Source: an uncultured Clostridium sp.
GTDB lineage: Bacteria > Bacillota > Clostridia > Peptostreptococcales > Peptostreptococcaceae
Reading direction: 5' to 3'
Assembly: GCA_945871955.1 (NCBI GenBank)
Contig: CAMBXR010000019.1
Span: forward strand, 1-45,527
DNA: 45,527 nt
Part shown: one piece after another, positions 16,021 to 24,835 of the stretch
Layout: each line of letters begins with the position of its first letter
Numbering within the stretch: the first letter of the stretch is position 1
Notes under the pieces: generated by a model
Databases searched by the model: none
The model's input: the letters and a program-made list of their open reading frames with translations, nothing else
Told to the model about the DNA's origin: nothing
Position numbers and translations under genes: made by a program

Positions 16021-16056
16021 GTGCAAGTAGTATAATTACGGGGGAGAAAAATTTTA

Positions 16057-17079
16057 ATGATAAAAAAGAATTTACAAAAAATAATTATAGCACCAATAAT
16101 AATTTCCACGGTTCTAATAAGTGGAGCTTTTCCTAAAAACATTACTTTTGCTGCTACATTAAAAGTGGTCAATGCAAACAGTATAAATGTGAGAAGTGGG
16201 GCTGGAGCCAGCTATAAACTTCTAGGAAAACTTACTAGAAACACTAAAATCAGTGTTACTTCTGAAACTAAAGGATGGAGTAAGTTTACTTACAATGGAA
16301 AAACTGCTTATGTATGTAGTAAATATTTAATCAATGCAACTACTACAAAATATGTAAATGCAGATAGTTTAAATGTAAGAAGTGGGGCTGGAACTAAATA
16401 CAAAGTTCTAGGAAAGCTTAAGAGAAATGCTAAAATAAGTGTTATCTCAACTAGCAATGGATGGAGCAAGTTCACTTATAATGGAAAAACTGCTTATGTT
16501 AGCAGTAAACATCTAAGTAACAATAAAAGTGTAATATTAAATGTGCCATATATAAGCCAATATCCTGATTTACCTCTTGGATGTGAAGCAACTTCTCTAG
16601 CTCAATTATTACAATTTAAAGGTGTGAATGTTTCTAAAACTACTATAGCCAAAGAAATGAAAAAGTCACCAAATAAAAATCCATCTCTTGGATTTGTAGG
16701 AAGTCCTTATAAAAATGAGCCTGGTATTTTCCAAGCCATATATCCAGAGGCTTTAGTAAGTACAGCTAAGAAGTATAGACCAAACAGTGAAGATATAACA
16801 GGTGCATCTGTTAAAACCATAGAAAAAGAGCTTAGAAATGGAAATCCATCAGTTGTTTGGATGTCTCTTAATTTAGCCACACCTCAAATGGGTTACTGGT
16901 ATCCAAATACTAAAGACCAAATATGGGTAAATAAAAATCTTCATGTTATGACAGTTACTGGTGTAGATGATGATAATTTCTACATAACAGATCCTGCAAA
17001 AGGTAAATATAGTGTAAGTAAAACTAAGTTTGAATCAATTTATAATAAAGTTGGAAAGAAAGCTTTAGTTGTTAGGTAG
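16057..17079 (+). CDS. Secreted SH3b-SH3b-C39-like peptidase
   Basis: An exported cell-wall associated protein of 340 residues. A signal peptide (about 1-33) is followed by two bacterial SH3 repeats (about 35-92 and 98-153; each with NVRSGAG, YK(L/V)LGK and GWSKFTYNGKTAYV), which bind peptidoglycan. A Peptidase_C39_2 domain follows (about 158-340) with the catalytic triad candidates C176 (GCEATS), H296 (LHVMTV) and D312 (ITDP). Such enzymes may cleave peptides or wall cross-links; the exact target is unknown. The two SH3 units are nearly identical, showing a recent tandem duplication. It has its own promoter and is not in an operon. Confidence 0.87.
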   Translation: MIKKNLQKIIIAPIIISTVLISGAFPKNITFAATLKVVNANSINVRSGAGASYKLLGKLTRNTKISVTSETKGWSKFTYNGKTAYVCSKYLINATTTKYVNADSLNVRSGAGTKYKVLGKLKRNAKISVISTSNGWSKFTYNGKTAYVSSKHLSNNKSVILNVPYISQYPDLPLGCEATSLAQLLQFKGVNVSKTTIAKEMKKSPNKNPSLGFVGSPYKNEPGIFQAIYPEALVSTAKKYRPNSEDITGASVKTIEKELRNGNPSVVWMSLNLATPQMGYWYPNTKDQIWVNKNLHVMTVTGVDDDNFYITDPAKGKYSVSKTKFESIYNKVGKKALVVR

Positions 17080-17109
17080 TCTAACTTCATATATAAAATT
17101 TGTAATTTT

Positions 17110-17123
17110 GTAACATAAGTTAC
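17110..17123. promoter_or_regulatory. Possible operator palindrome
   Basis: GTAAC-ATAA-GTTAC lies about 60 bases before the zinc-ribbon gene and upstream of a TATAAT (about 17,145). It is a simple dyad; the regulator is unknown. Confidence 0.3.
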
Positions 17124-17185
17124 AGAAAAATATACATATATGTTGTATAATGGTAAAATATATTGATTTTTAGGAGGTATTCACT

Positions 17186-17431
17186 ATGAGTTGCGGATGC
17201 GGTAGTGTTAATAAAAACGATGGAAGAAATGTAGTTGATTTAGTAAGAAGCAAAGGTAAAGATAGCTTCCCTCTAAGAACTGCTCATGAATTAGAATGTG
17301 TTAATTGTAATGAAACATTCACTATGACAACACACGTTGACAAATGCCCTTCATGTAATATGGTTTACGGAGTTACTCCTTGTAGTTCTCATGATAAAAA
17401 CAACATATTAGCTGCAGGTATTAATTATTAA
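17186..17431 (+). CDS. Small zinc-ribbon protein, function unknown
   Basis: An 81-residue soluble protein starting MSCGCGS. It carries one clear zinc-ribbon: CVNCNETF (about 38-45) and CPSCNMVYG (about 54-62), each CxxC. N- and C-terminal flanks are polar, with an extra SCGCG at the start and TPCSSH near the end that could join in metal binding. Single-ribbon proteins of this size are common and conserved in Peptostreptococcaceae with no assigned role. Strong TAGGAGGT site; own terminator directly downstream. Confidence 0.8.
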   Translation: MSCGCGSVNKNDGRNVVDLVRSKGKDSFPLRTAHELECVNCNETFTMTTHVDKCPSCNMVYGVTPCSSHDKNNILAAGINY

Positions 17432-17454
17432 TATATAAAATTTAACACTAAAAA

Positions 17455-17508
17455 ATAACCCTCATAATTTTGAGATATAACTCTACAATTATGGGGGTTA
17501 TATTTTTA
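17455..17508 (+). terminator. Terminator of the zinc-ribbon gene
   Basis: Arms 17455-17469 and 17487-17501 (15 bases, one G-T pair) followed by ATTTTTATT. It also lies beyond the converging DHHW gene. Confidence 0.7.
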
Positions 17509-17547
17509 TTCTCTTCTTATATAAAATTCTTCTATTTTAGGTATCTA

Positions 17548-18825
17548 TCATATATTAAGTAGTTTTTTCAATTCATTTACACGGCTTTGAGCTCCTACAG
17601 CCATCATATTATTTATAAATATAACATCATCAATCTTATGTTCATCTAAAAAGCCTTTGAAGTTTTTCTTAAAATATCTCATATCTACCACATAAACCTC
17701 GCTATAGTTGTATGTCAATAAAGGTGAAAATGCATTTCCATAAGATTCTTTAACAACAGCAATCTTTTTATTACTTTTAGCTTTAGGATTTTTTATAACT
17801 GTAAGAGGATTATCCCCATAAATAAATACTCCATAAGCATTCGACCCCTCACAGAAATCTGCATAAGGAGAAGCTTCATAACTCTTTGACAAATCTCCTG
17901 ATGTATAAATAGTTGCTTTTAAATCTTTACCTACAGGATAGTATTCAACATAATCTGGGTCTTTAAGAAGCTTTTCTTCTTTTGATGCTGCATAAAGTGT
18001 ACCTAAGAAATTATCTATTTTCTTACTTTTATAGTCAGCTAGATTACAAGGTGTAAGTCCGGCCTCTTTACAGTAAGCAGTATATGCATAGTAGGCTCCT
18101 AGTTGTGTCCAGTGATGATCTGATTTGAAATAAATATATTCTTTCTTATGTTTTTTTAATAATGAATAGGCATCTACTGAAGTTACTTTGTACCCTGTTT
18201 TACTATAAACTAAATCTATTATAGGCTTTTGCTTTGCAGATAAATTTTCATATTTTGATGGTAGTGCAAATTCTACATGGGTTGGAATTAATATATTATA
18301 GACGTTACAATTGTTTAAAGTATTACCAAATTCTTTTATTGTTTTTGCATAGTCCTTTACTACTGGTTCATTAAAACCATAAGCTTCACAAACCATATTA
18401 TCTATTCTAAGTAGTGTACCTACTTGCTCTACTTCTGTATATAAATCTTCATCTAAGTCCTCTTTAGTGTCTTTCTTTGTATCAGATGCATTCACAGTAG
18501 AAGAGTTTTGAACTACTGTCATTTTTATTTCTCCTTCTACTCCTTTTAAGCTATTTATTTTATCGTATATAGAAATAAATTTTTCTCTACCTACAAAGTT
18601 ATCTTGATAAAAATCATTTATTTTAGAAAAATATGAACCATTAAAGAATTCTTTTAAAGATGTTTCTGATAGTTTAGGAAAAGATGCTAAATCTCTTTTT
18701 TCTTGTTTTGAAAAACCACCATTACTTGTAAAAAACATTTCTATAAAGAAAAATACTATTATTACTATAATTATTCCTATATTTAAATAATCACTGAGTT
18801 TATTTTTTATTTTTAATTTTTTCAT
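17548..18825 (-). CDS. DHHW-family membrane-anchored protein (O-acylation partner)
   Basis: A 425-residue protein with an N-terminal membrane anchor (about 16-33) and an extracellular SGNH-like domain related to AlgX/AlgJ and DltD. The name-giving motif SDHHW lies at about 234-238, and a lipase-like serine region (KESYGNAF) at about 360-367 supplies the other catalytic residues. It is encoded ten bases after an MBOAT gene on the same strand. In known systems such pairs transfer acyl, usually acetyl, groups from the cytoplasm to a surface polysaccharide or wall polymer. A low-complexity acidic stretch (about 110-125, DTKKDTKEDLDEDLY) is a linker. The target glycan here is unknown. Confidence 0.85.
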   Translation of the reverse strand: MKKLKIKNKLSDYLNIGIIIVIIVFFFIEMFFTSNGGFSKQEKRDLASFPKLSETSLKEFFNGSYFSKINDFYQDNFVGREKFISIYDKINSLKGVEGEIKMTVVQNSSTVNASDTKKDTKEDLDEDLYTEVEQVGTLLRIDNMVCEAYGFNEPVVKDYAKTIKEFGNTLNNCNVYNILIPTHVEFALPSKYENLSAKQKPIIDLVYSKTGYKVTSVDAYSLLKKHKKEYIYFKSDHHWTQLGAYYAYTAYCKEAGLTPCNLADYKSKKIDNFLGTLYAASKEEKLLKDPDYVEYYPVGKDLKATIYTSGDLSKSYEASPYADFCEGSNAYGVFIYGDNPLTVIKNPKAKSNKKIAVVKESYGNAFSPLLTYNYSEVYVVDMRYFKKNFKGFLDEHKIDDVIFINNMMAVGAQSRVNELKKLLNI

Positions 18826-18834
18826 ATTAACCTC

Positions 18835-20238
18835 CTAGAATCTATAGTATAAAAATGGATTATAACTTTCTCCAACTAACATAGATATACTGCAGAAAAT
18901 TAAAACTATATTAAATACAATTTGCATATAATCTAAATCTATCGTTAATATATTTTTATTTTTTAACATATTAAATAATTTACTTGGAATAGGTGTTGAT
19001 GCAATTACTGAAATGAGTATAAATATTATATTATTCATAAAAGTTATTGAAAGCGTATTGCTATAAAGAGGATTATTATTTAATCCAAACAATGATTTGC
19101 TATATATTATAAGACTATCGAAATCTACATAATAAAATATGGCCCACCCAAATACAACTAAAATCATAGTAAATAGCCATTTTATAATATCTGGCACTTT
19201 TTTAGTTAATTTGAATAGAATTCTTTTTTCTAAATATACTATAGTTCCAAAATATAATCCCCATATTATAAAGTTCCAGCTCGCACCATGCCAAAATCCT
19301 GTCAAAAACCAAACTACAAATATATTTAATAATTGTCTTTTTCTATTTCCTCCAAGAGGTATGTAAACATAGTCCCTAAAAAATGACCCTAAAGATATGT
19401 GCCATCTTCTCCAAAATTCAGTAATAGATTTTGATATATATGGATAGTTGAAGTTTTCACAATAATTAAATCCAAATATTTTACCAAGACCTATTGCCAT
19501 ATCAGAGTAACCAGAAAAGTCAAAGTATATTTGAATAGTAAACATAAAAATACCAAACCAAGCATCAAGTACTCCTATGTTAGCTATTTCCCCATCTAAA
19601 AATCTAGTCACTAATGATGCTGCTGTATTTGCAATTATAACTTTTTTACCTAAACCAACTATAAATCTATTTATACCTTGGGATATATTATGTATGTTAA
19701 CTTCTCTATTGTCTATTTCTTTTTCTATATCTATATACCTTACAATAGGTCCAGCTATTAATTGGGGATATAAAGCAACATACATTAAAAACTTAGTAAA
19801 ACTTTTCTGGGCTTTAAGTTTGCCCCAGTAGACATCTACAGTGTATGAGATTGTTTGAAATGTATAAAATGAGATACCAATAGGCAAAGATATTTGAGGT
19901 ACATTTAAACTTAGGTTAAATAGAACGTTAATATTTTCAATAAAGAAACCTAAATATTTAAATGTTCCTAGCAATACAAGGTTTATTACAATTGAATTTA
20001 TTAAAAGGATTTTTTTCTTCTTTTGATCATTGATTTTTTCTATTGCTAAAGCATGTACATAATCTACAAGAGCACTAAATATCAGAAGCGTTATCCATAT
20101 AGGCTCTCCCCATGCATAAAATATGAGTGAAAATATTATAAGAATAATATTTTTGACTTTTAAACTTTTAGCTAGAAAATACAATATTATATTCATTGGT
20201 AAAAATGCAAATATAAAAAGTAAACTAGAAAATACCAT
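18835..20238 (-). CDS. MBOAT O-acyltransferase (AlgI/PatA-like)
   Basis: A polytopic membrane enzyme, 467 residues from the ATG at 20238, which has GGGGGAA upstream (an in-frame TTG at 20253 is less likely). It carries the AlgI signatures FWRRWHISLGSFFRDYVYIPLGGNRK-type block (about 275-300) and the histidine motif FWHGASWNFIIWG (about 315-328) that holds the catalytic His. It passes acyl groups across the membrane to the DHHW partner, whose gene follows immediately. The gene opens the operon after an AT-rich 325-base divergent region. No other polysaccharide genes are in view, so the acceptor may be encoded elsewhere. Confidence 0.9.
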   Translation of the reverse strand: MVFSSLLFIFAFLPMNIILYFLAKSLKVKNIILIIFSLIFYAWGEPIWITLLIFSALVDYVHALAIEKINDQKKKKILLINSIVINLVLLGTFKYLGFFIENINVLFNLSLNVPQISLPIGISFYTFQTISYTVDVYWGKLKAQKSFTKFLMYVALYPQLIAGPIVRYIDIEKEIDNREVNIHNISQGINRFIVGLGKKVIIANTAASLVTRFLDGEIANIGVLDAWFGIFMFTIQIYFDFSGYSDMAIGLGKIFGFNYCENFNYPYISKSITEFWRRWHISLGSFFRDYVYIPLGGNRKRQLLNIFVVWFLTGFWHGASWNFIIWGLYFGTIVYLEKRILFKLTKKVPDIIKWLFTMILVVFGWAIFYYVDFDSLIIYSKSLFGLNNNPLYSNTLSITFMNNIIFILISVIASTPIPSKLFNMLKNKNILTIDLDYMQIVFNIVLIFCSISMLVGESYNPFLYYRF

Positions 20239-20578
20239 TTTATATTCCCCCAATATTAATGTGTTTTATTTTTATAATATAAACTTATACTTACAATATA
20301 TTCGCATTTATATATAATATTATAAAACTTAAACTCCTATTTATCTTTTTTTATAAATTCTAAATCAATATATAATAACTTTATATTATTATCACATTCT
20401 TAATAATATATATTATACAAAAACATCTATTATTCTACATGTATTCATAATCTATTCATTTGTAACTATCGGATTAACAAGAATTTTATCATAATATGTA
20501 TATTTAAAATTATCATAAATACAGTTATATTGTGATACTATATATATTATTTATTTTACAAAAAAGGGAGTGATATTT
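20239..20578. other. AT-rich divergent intergenic region
   Basis: 340 bases between the divergent MBOAT and esterase genes. Extremely AT-rich with many TATA-like elements but no riboswitch, tRNA or convincing dyad that I can see. It must contain both promoters. Confidence 0.5.
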
Positions 20579-21334
20579 GTGGACATAAAATACTATAAAG
20601 AATATAGTTCTTATTTAAATAGAGATATGGAGTTTAAAGTCTATGGTCATAGTGGCCAGCCTATACTAGTCTTCCCTGCTCAAGATGGTAGGTACTATGA
20701 TTTTGAAAATTTTAAAATGGTTGATACTGTTAAAGATTTTATAGAAGATGGGAAAATTCAATTATTTTGCTGTGATAGCATGGATAAGGAAAGTTGGTCA
20801 GCCATTAACAAGAATCCTAGAGATAGAATCTTAGCTCATGAATCATGGTATAACTATATTGTACAAGAGTTAGTTCCAAGAATATTTCAAATCAATAATC
20901 AAGTAAACTCTAATCACTATATTAATGGCATATTTACTACAGGATGTTCTATGGGTGCCTCACATGCTGCTAATTTTCTGTTTAGAAGACCTGATATTTT
21001 TAAAGGTACTATTGCTCTAAGTGGTTATTATGACTCTAATTTATTCTTTGGTGATTATTGTGATGATTTAGTTTATAATAATTCACCTATCAAATATATA
21101 GATGGTATGAGTTATGATCATCCTTATGTAGATAAATATCGTCAGTGTAAAATAATTTTATGCTGTGGTCAAGGTGATTGGGAAGGACCAGCCATAGCTA
21201 CAACTACTCGAATGAGAGAGTTATTAGGTTATAAAAATATTCCTGCTACCATTGATTTATGGGGACATGATGTATATCATGATTGGAATTGGTGGCAGAT
21301 TCAATTTAGATACTTTATAGAAAAATTATTTTAG
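20579..21334 (+). CDS. Putative esterase (alpha/beta hydrolase, esterase D-like)
   Basis: A cytoplasmic serine hydrolase of 251 residues. The nucleophile elbow GCSMGASHA gives S123 (numbering from GTG 20579), within a fold that starts with GHSGQPILVFPAQ and ends with a histidine-bearing WGHDVYHDW. The start at GTG 20579 is preferred because GGGAG lies eight bases upstream; an earlier GTG at 20570 overlaps that site. It is followed after 34 bases by an ATP-grasp ligase gene, the only partner. In other Clostridia such pairs recur (remembered, not checked), implying a joint pathway in which one enzyme forms an amide or ester and the other trims it. The substrate is unknown. Confidence 0.75.
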   Translation: MDIKYYKEYSSYLNRDMEFKVYGHSGQPILVFPAQDGRYYDFENFKMVDTVKDFIEDGKIQLFCCDSMDKESWSAINKNPRDRILAHESWYNYIVQELVPRIFQINNQVNSNHYINGIFTTGCSMGASHAANFLFRRPDIFKGTIALSGYYDSNLFFGDYCDDLVYNNSPIKYIDGMSYDHPYVDKYRQCKIILCCGQGDWEGPAIATTTRMRELLGYKNIPATIDLWGHDVYHDWNWWQIQFRYFIEKLF

Positions 21335-21368
21335 AAATTTATTTTAATAGGGGGTATTAATCGTATTT

Positions 21369-22592
21369 ATGAATGTTATTTTTATTTCGCCAAATTTTCC
21401 ACTAGATTTTTATAATTTCTGTAGTCGTTTAAAAGAAAGAGGTGCAAAAGTACTTGGTATAGGTGATGCTCCTTTTGAAAGTTTACCTAAACATACTATA
21501 GATTCAGTAACAGAGTATTACAAAGTTAACAGTTTAGAAAATTATAATGAAGTTTCTGAAGCTTGTAGATTTTTTAATAAAAAATACGGACAAATTCATT
21601 GGGTAGAATCAGAAAATGAATATTGGCTAGAGACAGAATCTAGACTTAGAAGTCAATTTAATGTAAACAGTGGTACTAAATTTGAAAATTTATATAGTAT
21701 GAAATATAAATCTAAAATGAAAGATGTATATAAGTCTTGTGGTATTCCAGTAGCAAGATATACTCTTATAGATACTTATGATAATGCAGTAAACTTTACA
21801 AATCAAGTTGGATTTCCTGTCATAGTAAAGCCTGATAATGGCGTAGGTGCTGATAGTACATATAAATTAAACAGTTTATCTGAACTAGATTACTTTTTTG
21901 CAACAAAAGATCCTTATATAACATATATTATGGAGGAATTTATATATGGTCATGTAGAAACCTTTGATGGCATAACTGACTCTAATAAAAATATATTAAT
22001 CTCATCTAGCCATGTTATGTTAAACTCCATAATGAATGCTGTAAATGAAAATCAAGATATGGCTTTTTACTCTCAAGATTTTAAAGGAAAAGATATAGAA
22101 TATATAGGTAGAAATGCTGTACAAAACTTTGATACTAGAAGTAGGTTTTTTCACTTTGAATTCTTTAGACTTGATCAAGACAAAGAGGGGCTTGGTAAAA
22201 AAGGAGATTTAATAGGACTAGAAGTGAATATGAGAGCACCTGGAGGTTCTATAATAGAGATGATTAATTATGCATATGACGTAGATGTTTATACAATTTG
22301 GGCAGATATGTTGCTACATGATAAATGTTTCTATGATATAAATAAAAAATATTTAGTTGGTTATGCAAGCAGAAGAAATTCTATTAATTATGTTCATTCA
22401 ATGGAAGAAATTTATAAAAAATATGGTGATAAAATAGTTAAGAGCTTCAATGTTCCGGAGATATTTGCCAAGGCTATGGGTGATACAGTCTATCTTTTTA
22501 GAACAAAAGATAAAGATGAAATATTTGAAATAGTAAATTTTATATTACAGCAACATAACCAATGTAGCTGGATAGATAAATACAATAAGTAA
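21369..22592 (+). CDS. ATP-grasp ligase, substrate unknown
   Basis: A 407-residue ATP-grasp enzyme related to the carbamoyl-phosphate-synthase/D-Ala-ligase type carboxylate-amine ligases. An N-terminal Rossmann-like preATP-grasp domain (MNVIFISPNFP) is followed by the ATP-binding segment with VGFPVIVKPDNGVGADSTY, the adenine-binding YIMEEFIYG region, and the metal site LEVNMRAPGGSIIEM. These enzymes join an acyl-phosphate with an amine or thiol to build peptides or modified amino acids. GGGGG ribosome site at the end of the 34-base gap after the esterase, and a shared bidirectional terminator after the stop, define a two-gene operon. The product is unknown. Confidence 0.85.
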   Translation: MNVIFISPNFPLDFYNFCSRLKERGAKVLGIGDAPFESLPKHTIDSVTEYYKVNSLENYNEVSEACRFFNKKYGQIHWVESENEYWLETESRLRSQFNVNSGTKFENLYSMKYKSKMKDVYKSCGIPVARYTLIDTYDNAVNFTNQVGFPVIVKPDNGVGADSTYKLNSLSELDYFFATKDPYITYIMEEFIYGHVETFDGITDSNKNILISSSHVMLNSIMNAVNENQDMAFYSQDFKGKDIEYIGRNAVQNFDTRSRFFHFEFFRLDQDKEGLGKKGDLIGLEVNMRAPGGSIIEMINYAYDVDVYTIWADMLLHDKCFYDINKKYLVGYASRRNSINYVHSMEEIYKKYGDKIVKSFNVPEIFAKAMGDTVYLFRTKDKDEIFEIVNFILQQHNQCSWIDKYNK

Positions 22593-22605
22593 ATATATAT
22601 AATAA

Positions 22606-22641
22606 AAAACTGAGAAATATTATTAAATATCTCTCAGTTTT
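22606..22641. terminator. Bidirectional terminator between ATP-grasp and ispH genes
   Basis: AAAACTGAGA (22606-22615) and TCTCAGTTTT (22632-22641), with T- and A-runs on either side. Confidence 0.8.
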
Positions 22642-22668
22642 TTATTTTTGTCTATACAGTTAATTTAT

Positions 22669-23511
22669 CTATATTTCTTTTAAATATTCTATTACTTCAT
22701 CTATTATCCAATCAGGTGTAGATGCTCCTGCAGTTACTCCTGCTACTTTGAATCCTTCAAACATATCTTTTTGTAGTTCTTCTTTTGTTTCTATTGAAAA
22801 AGTAGGAACTATATCTTTACATATATTCACAAGTTTTTGAGTATTAGAACTATGCTTTCCTCCAATAACTACCATACAATCAACTTCTTTAGCTAAATCA
22901 GTTGCCGAAAGTTGTCTTTCCTTCGTTGCAAAACAAATTGTATTTTTAACAGTTAGATTATCTGTTTTACTATTTATTTTTTCTACTATTTTATCAAAAT
23001 GTTCTAAGTTAGCAGTTGTTTGGCTAACTACACAGTATTTATCATTATTATTAAACGGTATATTATCAACGTCTTCTTCACTATTAACTACAAAAGCTTC
23101 GTTGTTACACCATCCATTAATTCCTACTATTTCTGGATGAGTAGCATTTCCTACTATTATAATTTTATATCCATTATTAGAAAATTCTTTTACTATTTCA
23201 TGTATTTTTTTTACAAATGGACATGTAGTATCTACTATATCCATATTCTTGGATTCTGACTGAACATATACATCTTCAGCTACACCATGAGATCTTATTA
23301 TTAATTTACTATCATTTGGGACTTTGTCTAAGGAGTCCATTTCTAATAGACCTTTTTCCTTATACTTATCAACTGCTTGTTTATTATGTATAAGTGGACC
23401 TAAAGAATACACCTTGTTGCCATTTTTATTTTCTAGCTCGTCCCATGCCATATTCATTGCTCTTTTTACACCAAAGCAAAATCCAGCATTTTCTGCTATT
23501 CTAACTTCCAT
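22669..23511 (-). CDS. ispH: 4-hydroxy-3-methylbut-2-enyl diphosphate reductase IspH
   Basis: Last enzyme of the methylerythritol phosphate isoprenoid pathway, making IPP and DMAPP with a [4Fe-4S] cluster. The three cluster cysteines are C12 (AGFCFGV), C97 (TTCPFV) and C193 (NTICFAT); the substrate-binding H125/E127 pair (THPEIVG) is intact. The 280-residue length corresponds to the single-domain form; many Clostridia carry a C-terminal S1 fusion that is absent here. It is last in a minus-strand run after a PlsC-like acyltransferase (10-base gap) and cmk. ATG preceded by TAGGAG. Confidence 0.96.
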   Translation of the reverse strand: MEVRIAENAGFCFGVKRAMNMAWDELENKNGNKVYSLGPLIHNKQAVDKYKEKGLLEMDSLDKVPNDSKLIIRSHGVAEDVYVQSESKNMDIVDTTCPFVKKIHEIVKEFSNNGYKIIIVGNATHPEIVGINGWCNNEAFVVNSEEDVDNIPFNNNDKYCVVSQTTANLEHFDKIVEKINSKTDNLTVKNTICFATKERQLSATDLAKEVDCMVVIGGKHSSNTQKLVNICKDIVPTFSIETKEELQKDMFEGFKVAGVTAGASTPDWIIDEVIEYLKEI

Positions 23512-23521
23512 AGCAAATCTC

Positions 23522-24112
23522 CTATCTTTTATAATAATTATCTTTTATAACTTCAAGTACATCTTGAGATAACCTTTCGTAATCTTCTGTACTTAGCTTC
23601 GTTTTATAATATTCTTCAAATGAAATTGGTTTATCAATATAGATTGTAACTTTATTAAATATTTTATAGTTTGTTATTATTGATATGGGAACAACAGAAG
23701 CTTTACCTTTAACAGCAAATAATGCTAAGCCTGCTTTAGCTTCACCAAAACCTTCACCTTTTACTCTTGTTCCCTCAGGGAAAATACCAATAGCATATCC
23801 TTCTTTTATTTTCTTTAAAATTGTTTTTATTGTAGATATTCCAGGATTATCTCTATCTATTGGAATAACGTATAATTTATCTAATATAGAACCCAATAAT
23901 TTATTTTTAAATAATTCCTTTTTACCTATACAAGCAATCTTTCTGTTTTTTATAGCAGATGCTACAAATATAGGATCTAGATTAGATTTGTGATTTGCAG
24001 CTAATATTATATTGCCATCATCTGGTACATTCTCTGCCCCTATTACTTCAAATTTGTAAAAAACTTTACTATATAAAGTTAATATTTTTAAAACAAAATT
24101 ATAAAAACTCAA
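23522..24112 (-). CDS. plsC: 1-acyl-sn-glycerol-3-phosphate acyltransferase (PlsC family)
   Basis: Acylates lysophosphatidic acid to phosphatidic acid at the membrane. The 196-residue protein has the acyltransferase motifs NHKSNLDP (H-x4-D, about 40-47) and FPEGTRVKG (about 112-120), plus the KGKASVVPISI strand. It starts with a TTG (24112) after GGGAGAGAG; no in-frame ATG precedes it. Sits 13 bases after cmk and 10 bases before ispH, a conserved Clostridia arrangement linking nucleotide, lipid and isoprenoid synthesis genes in one operon. Confidence 0.92.
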   Translation of the reverse strand: MSFYNFVLKILTLYSKVFYKFEVIGAENVPDDGNIILAANHKSNLDPIFVASAIKNRKIACIGKKELFKNKLLGSILDKLYVIPIDRDNPGISTIKTILKKIKEGYAIGIFPEGTRVKGEGFGEAKAGLALFAVKGKASVVPISIITNYKIFNKVTIYIDKPISFEEYYKTKLSTEDYERLSQDVLEVIKDNYYKR

Positions 24113-24125
24113 AAATCTCTCTCCC

Positions 24126-24773
24126 TTATTGAATTTTTTCTAAAACTGATTCAACAACCTCATCTATTGTTTTACCTGTAGTATCTATTTCTATAGCATC
24201 ATCAACTTTAACTAGAGGAGCAAATTCTCTATTAGAATCTATCTCATCTCTTTTTATTATATCATTTATTACATCTTGAAGATTAACTTCAACACCTTTT
24301 TCTACTAATTCTTTGTATCTTCTATTTCCTCTCTCCTCAGGAGTAGCTATAAGGAAGAATTTGTAGTCTGCATTTGGGAATACATACGAACCTATATCTC
24401 TACCATCAAGTATTACTGAGTTTCTAGTTCCTATTTCTCTTTGAACATCTACCATTAAGAATCTTACTTCTTTTATTTTAGCTACATTAGATACGTTATT
24501 AGTTACTTCTATACTTCTTATTTCTTCATTTACTATTTTTCCATCTAAGTATATATTATTGTCTTTGAAATCTATATCTGTTTCTTTGGCTAATTCTATT
24601 ACAGCATTTTCATCTTCTATATTTACGTTATTTTGTAAACATTTTAAAGTTACTGCTCTATACATTGCCCCTGTGTCTATATAGTTTATATTTAATTCTT
24701 TTGCTATTATTTTAGCTATTGTACTTTTTCCAGCTCCTGCTGGTCCATCTATTGCTATTACTAAATTGTTCAT
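24126..24773 (-). CDS. cmk: Cytidylate kinase
   Basis: Phosphorylates CMP and dCMP using ATP. The 215-residue protein has the P-loop GPAGAGKST (10-18), the CMP-binding region YIDTGAMYR (about 31-39), LDGRDIGSYVFP (about 120-131) and the RGNRRYKE helix. Length and motifs are typical. It lies in the same direction as the flavoprotein gene upstream (62-base gap) and plsC downstream. Confidence 0.96.
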   Translation of the reverse strand: MNNLVIAIDGPAGAGKSTIAKIIAKELNINYIDTGAMYRAVTLKCLQNNVNIEDENAVIELAKETDIDFKDNNIYLDGKIVNEEIRSIEVTNNVSNVAKIKEVRFLMVDVQREIGTRNSVILDGRDIGSYVFPNADYKFFLIATPEERGNRRYKELVEKGVEVNLQDVINDIIKRDEIDSNREFAPLVKVDDAIEIDTTGKTIDEVVESVLEKIQ

Positions 24774-24835
24774 ATTATTTCTCCTATTGTATATTTATTT
24801 AAGTAAGGTCGTTGCCTTAAATGTAGCCAATTTTC

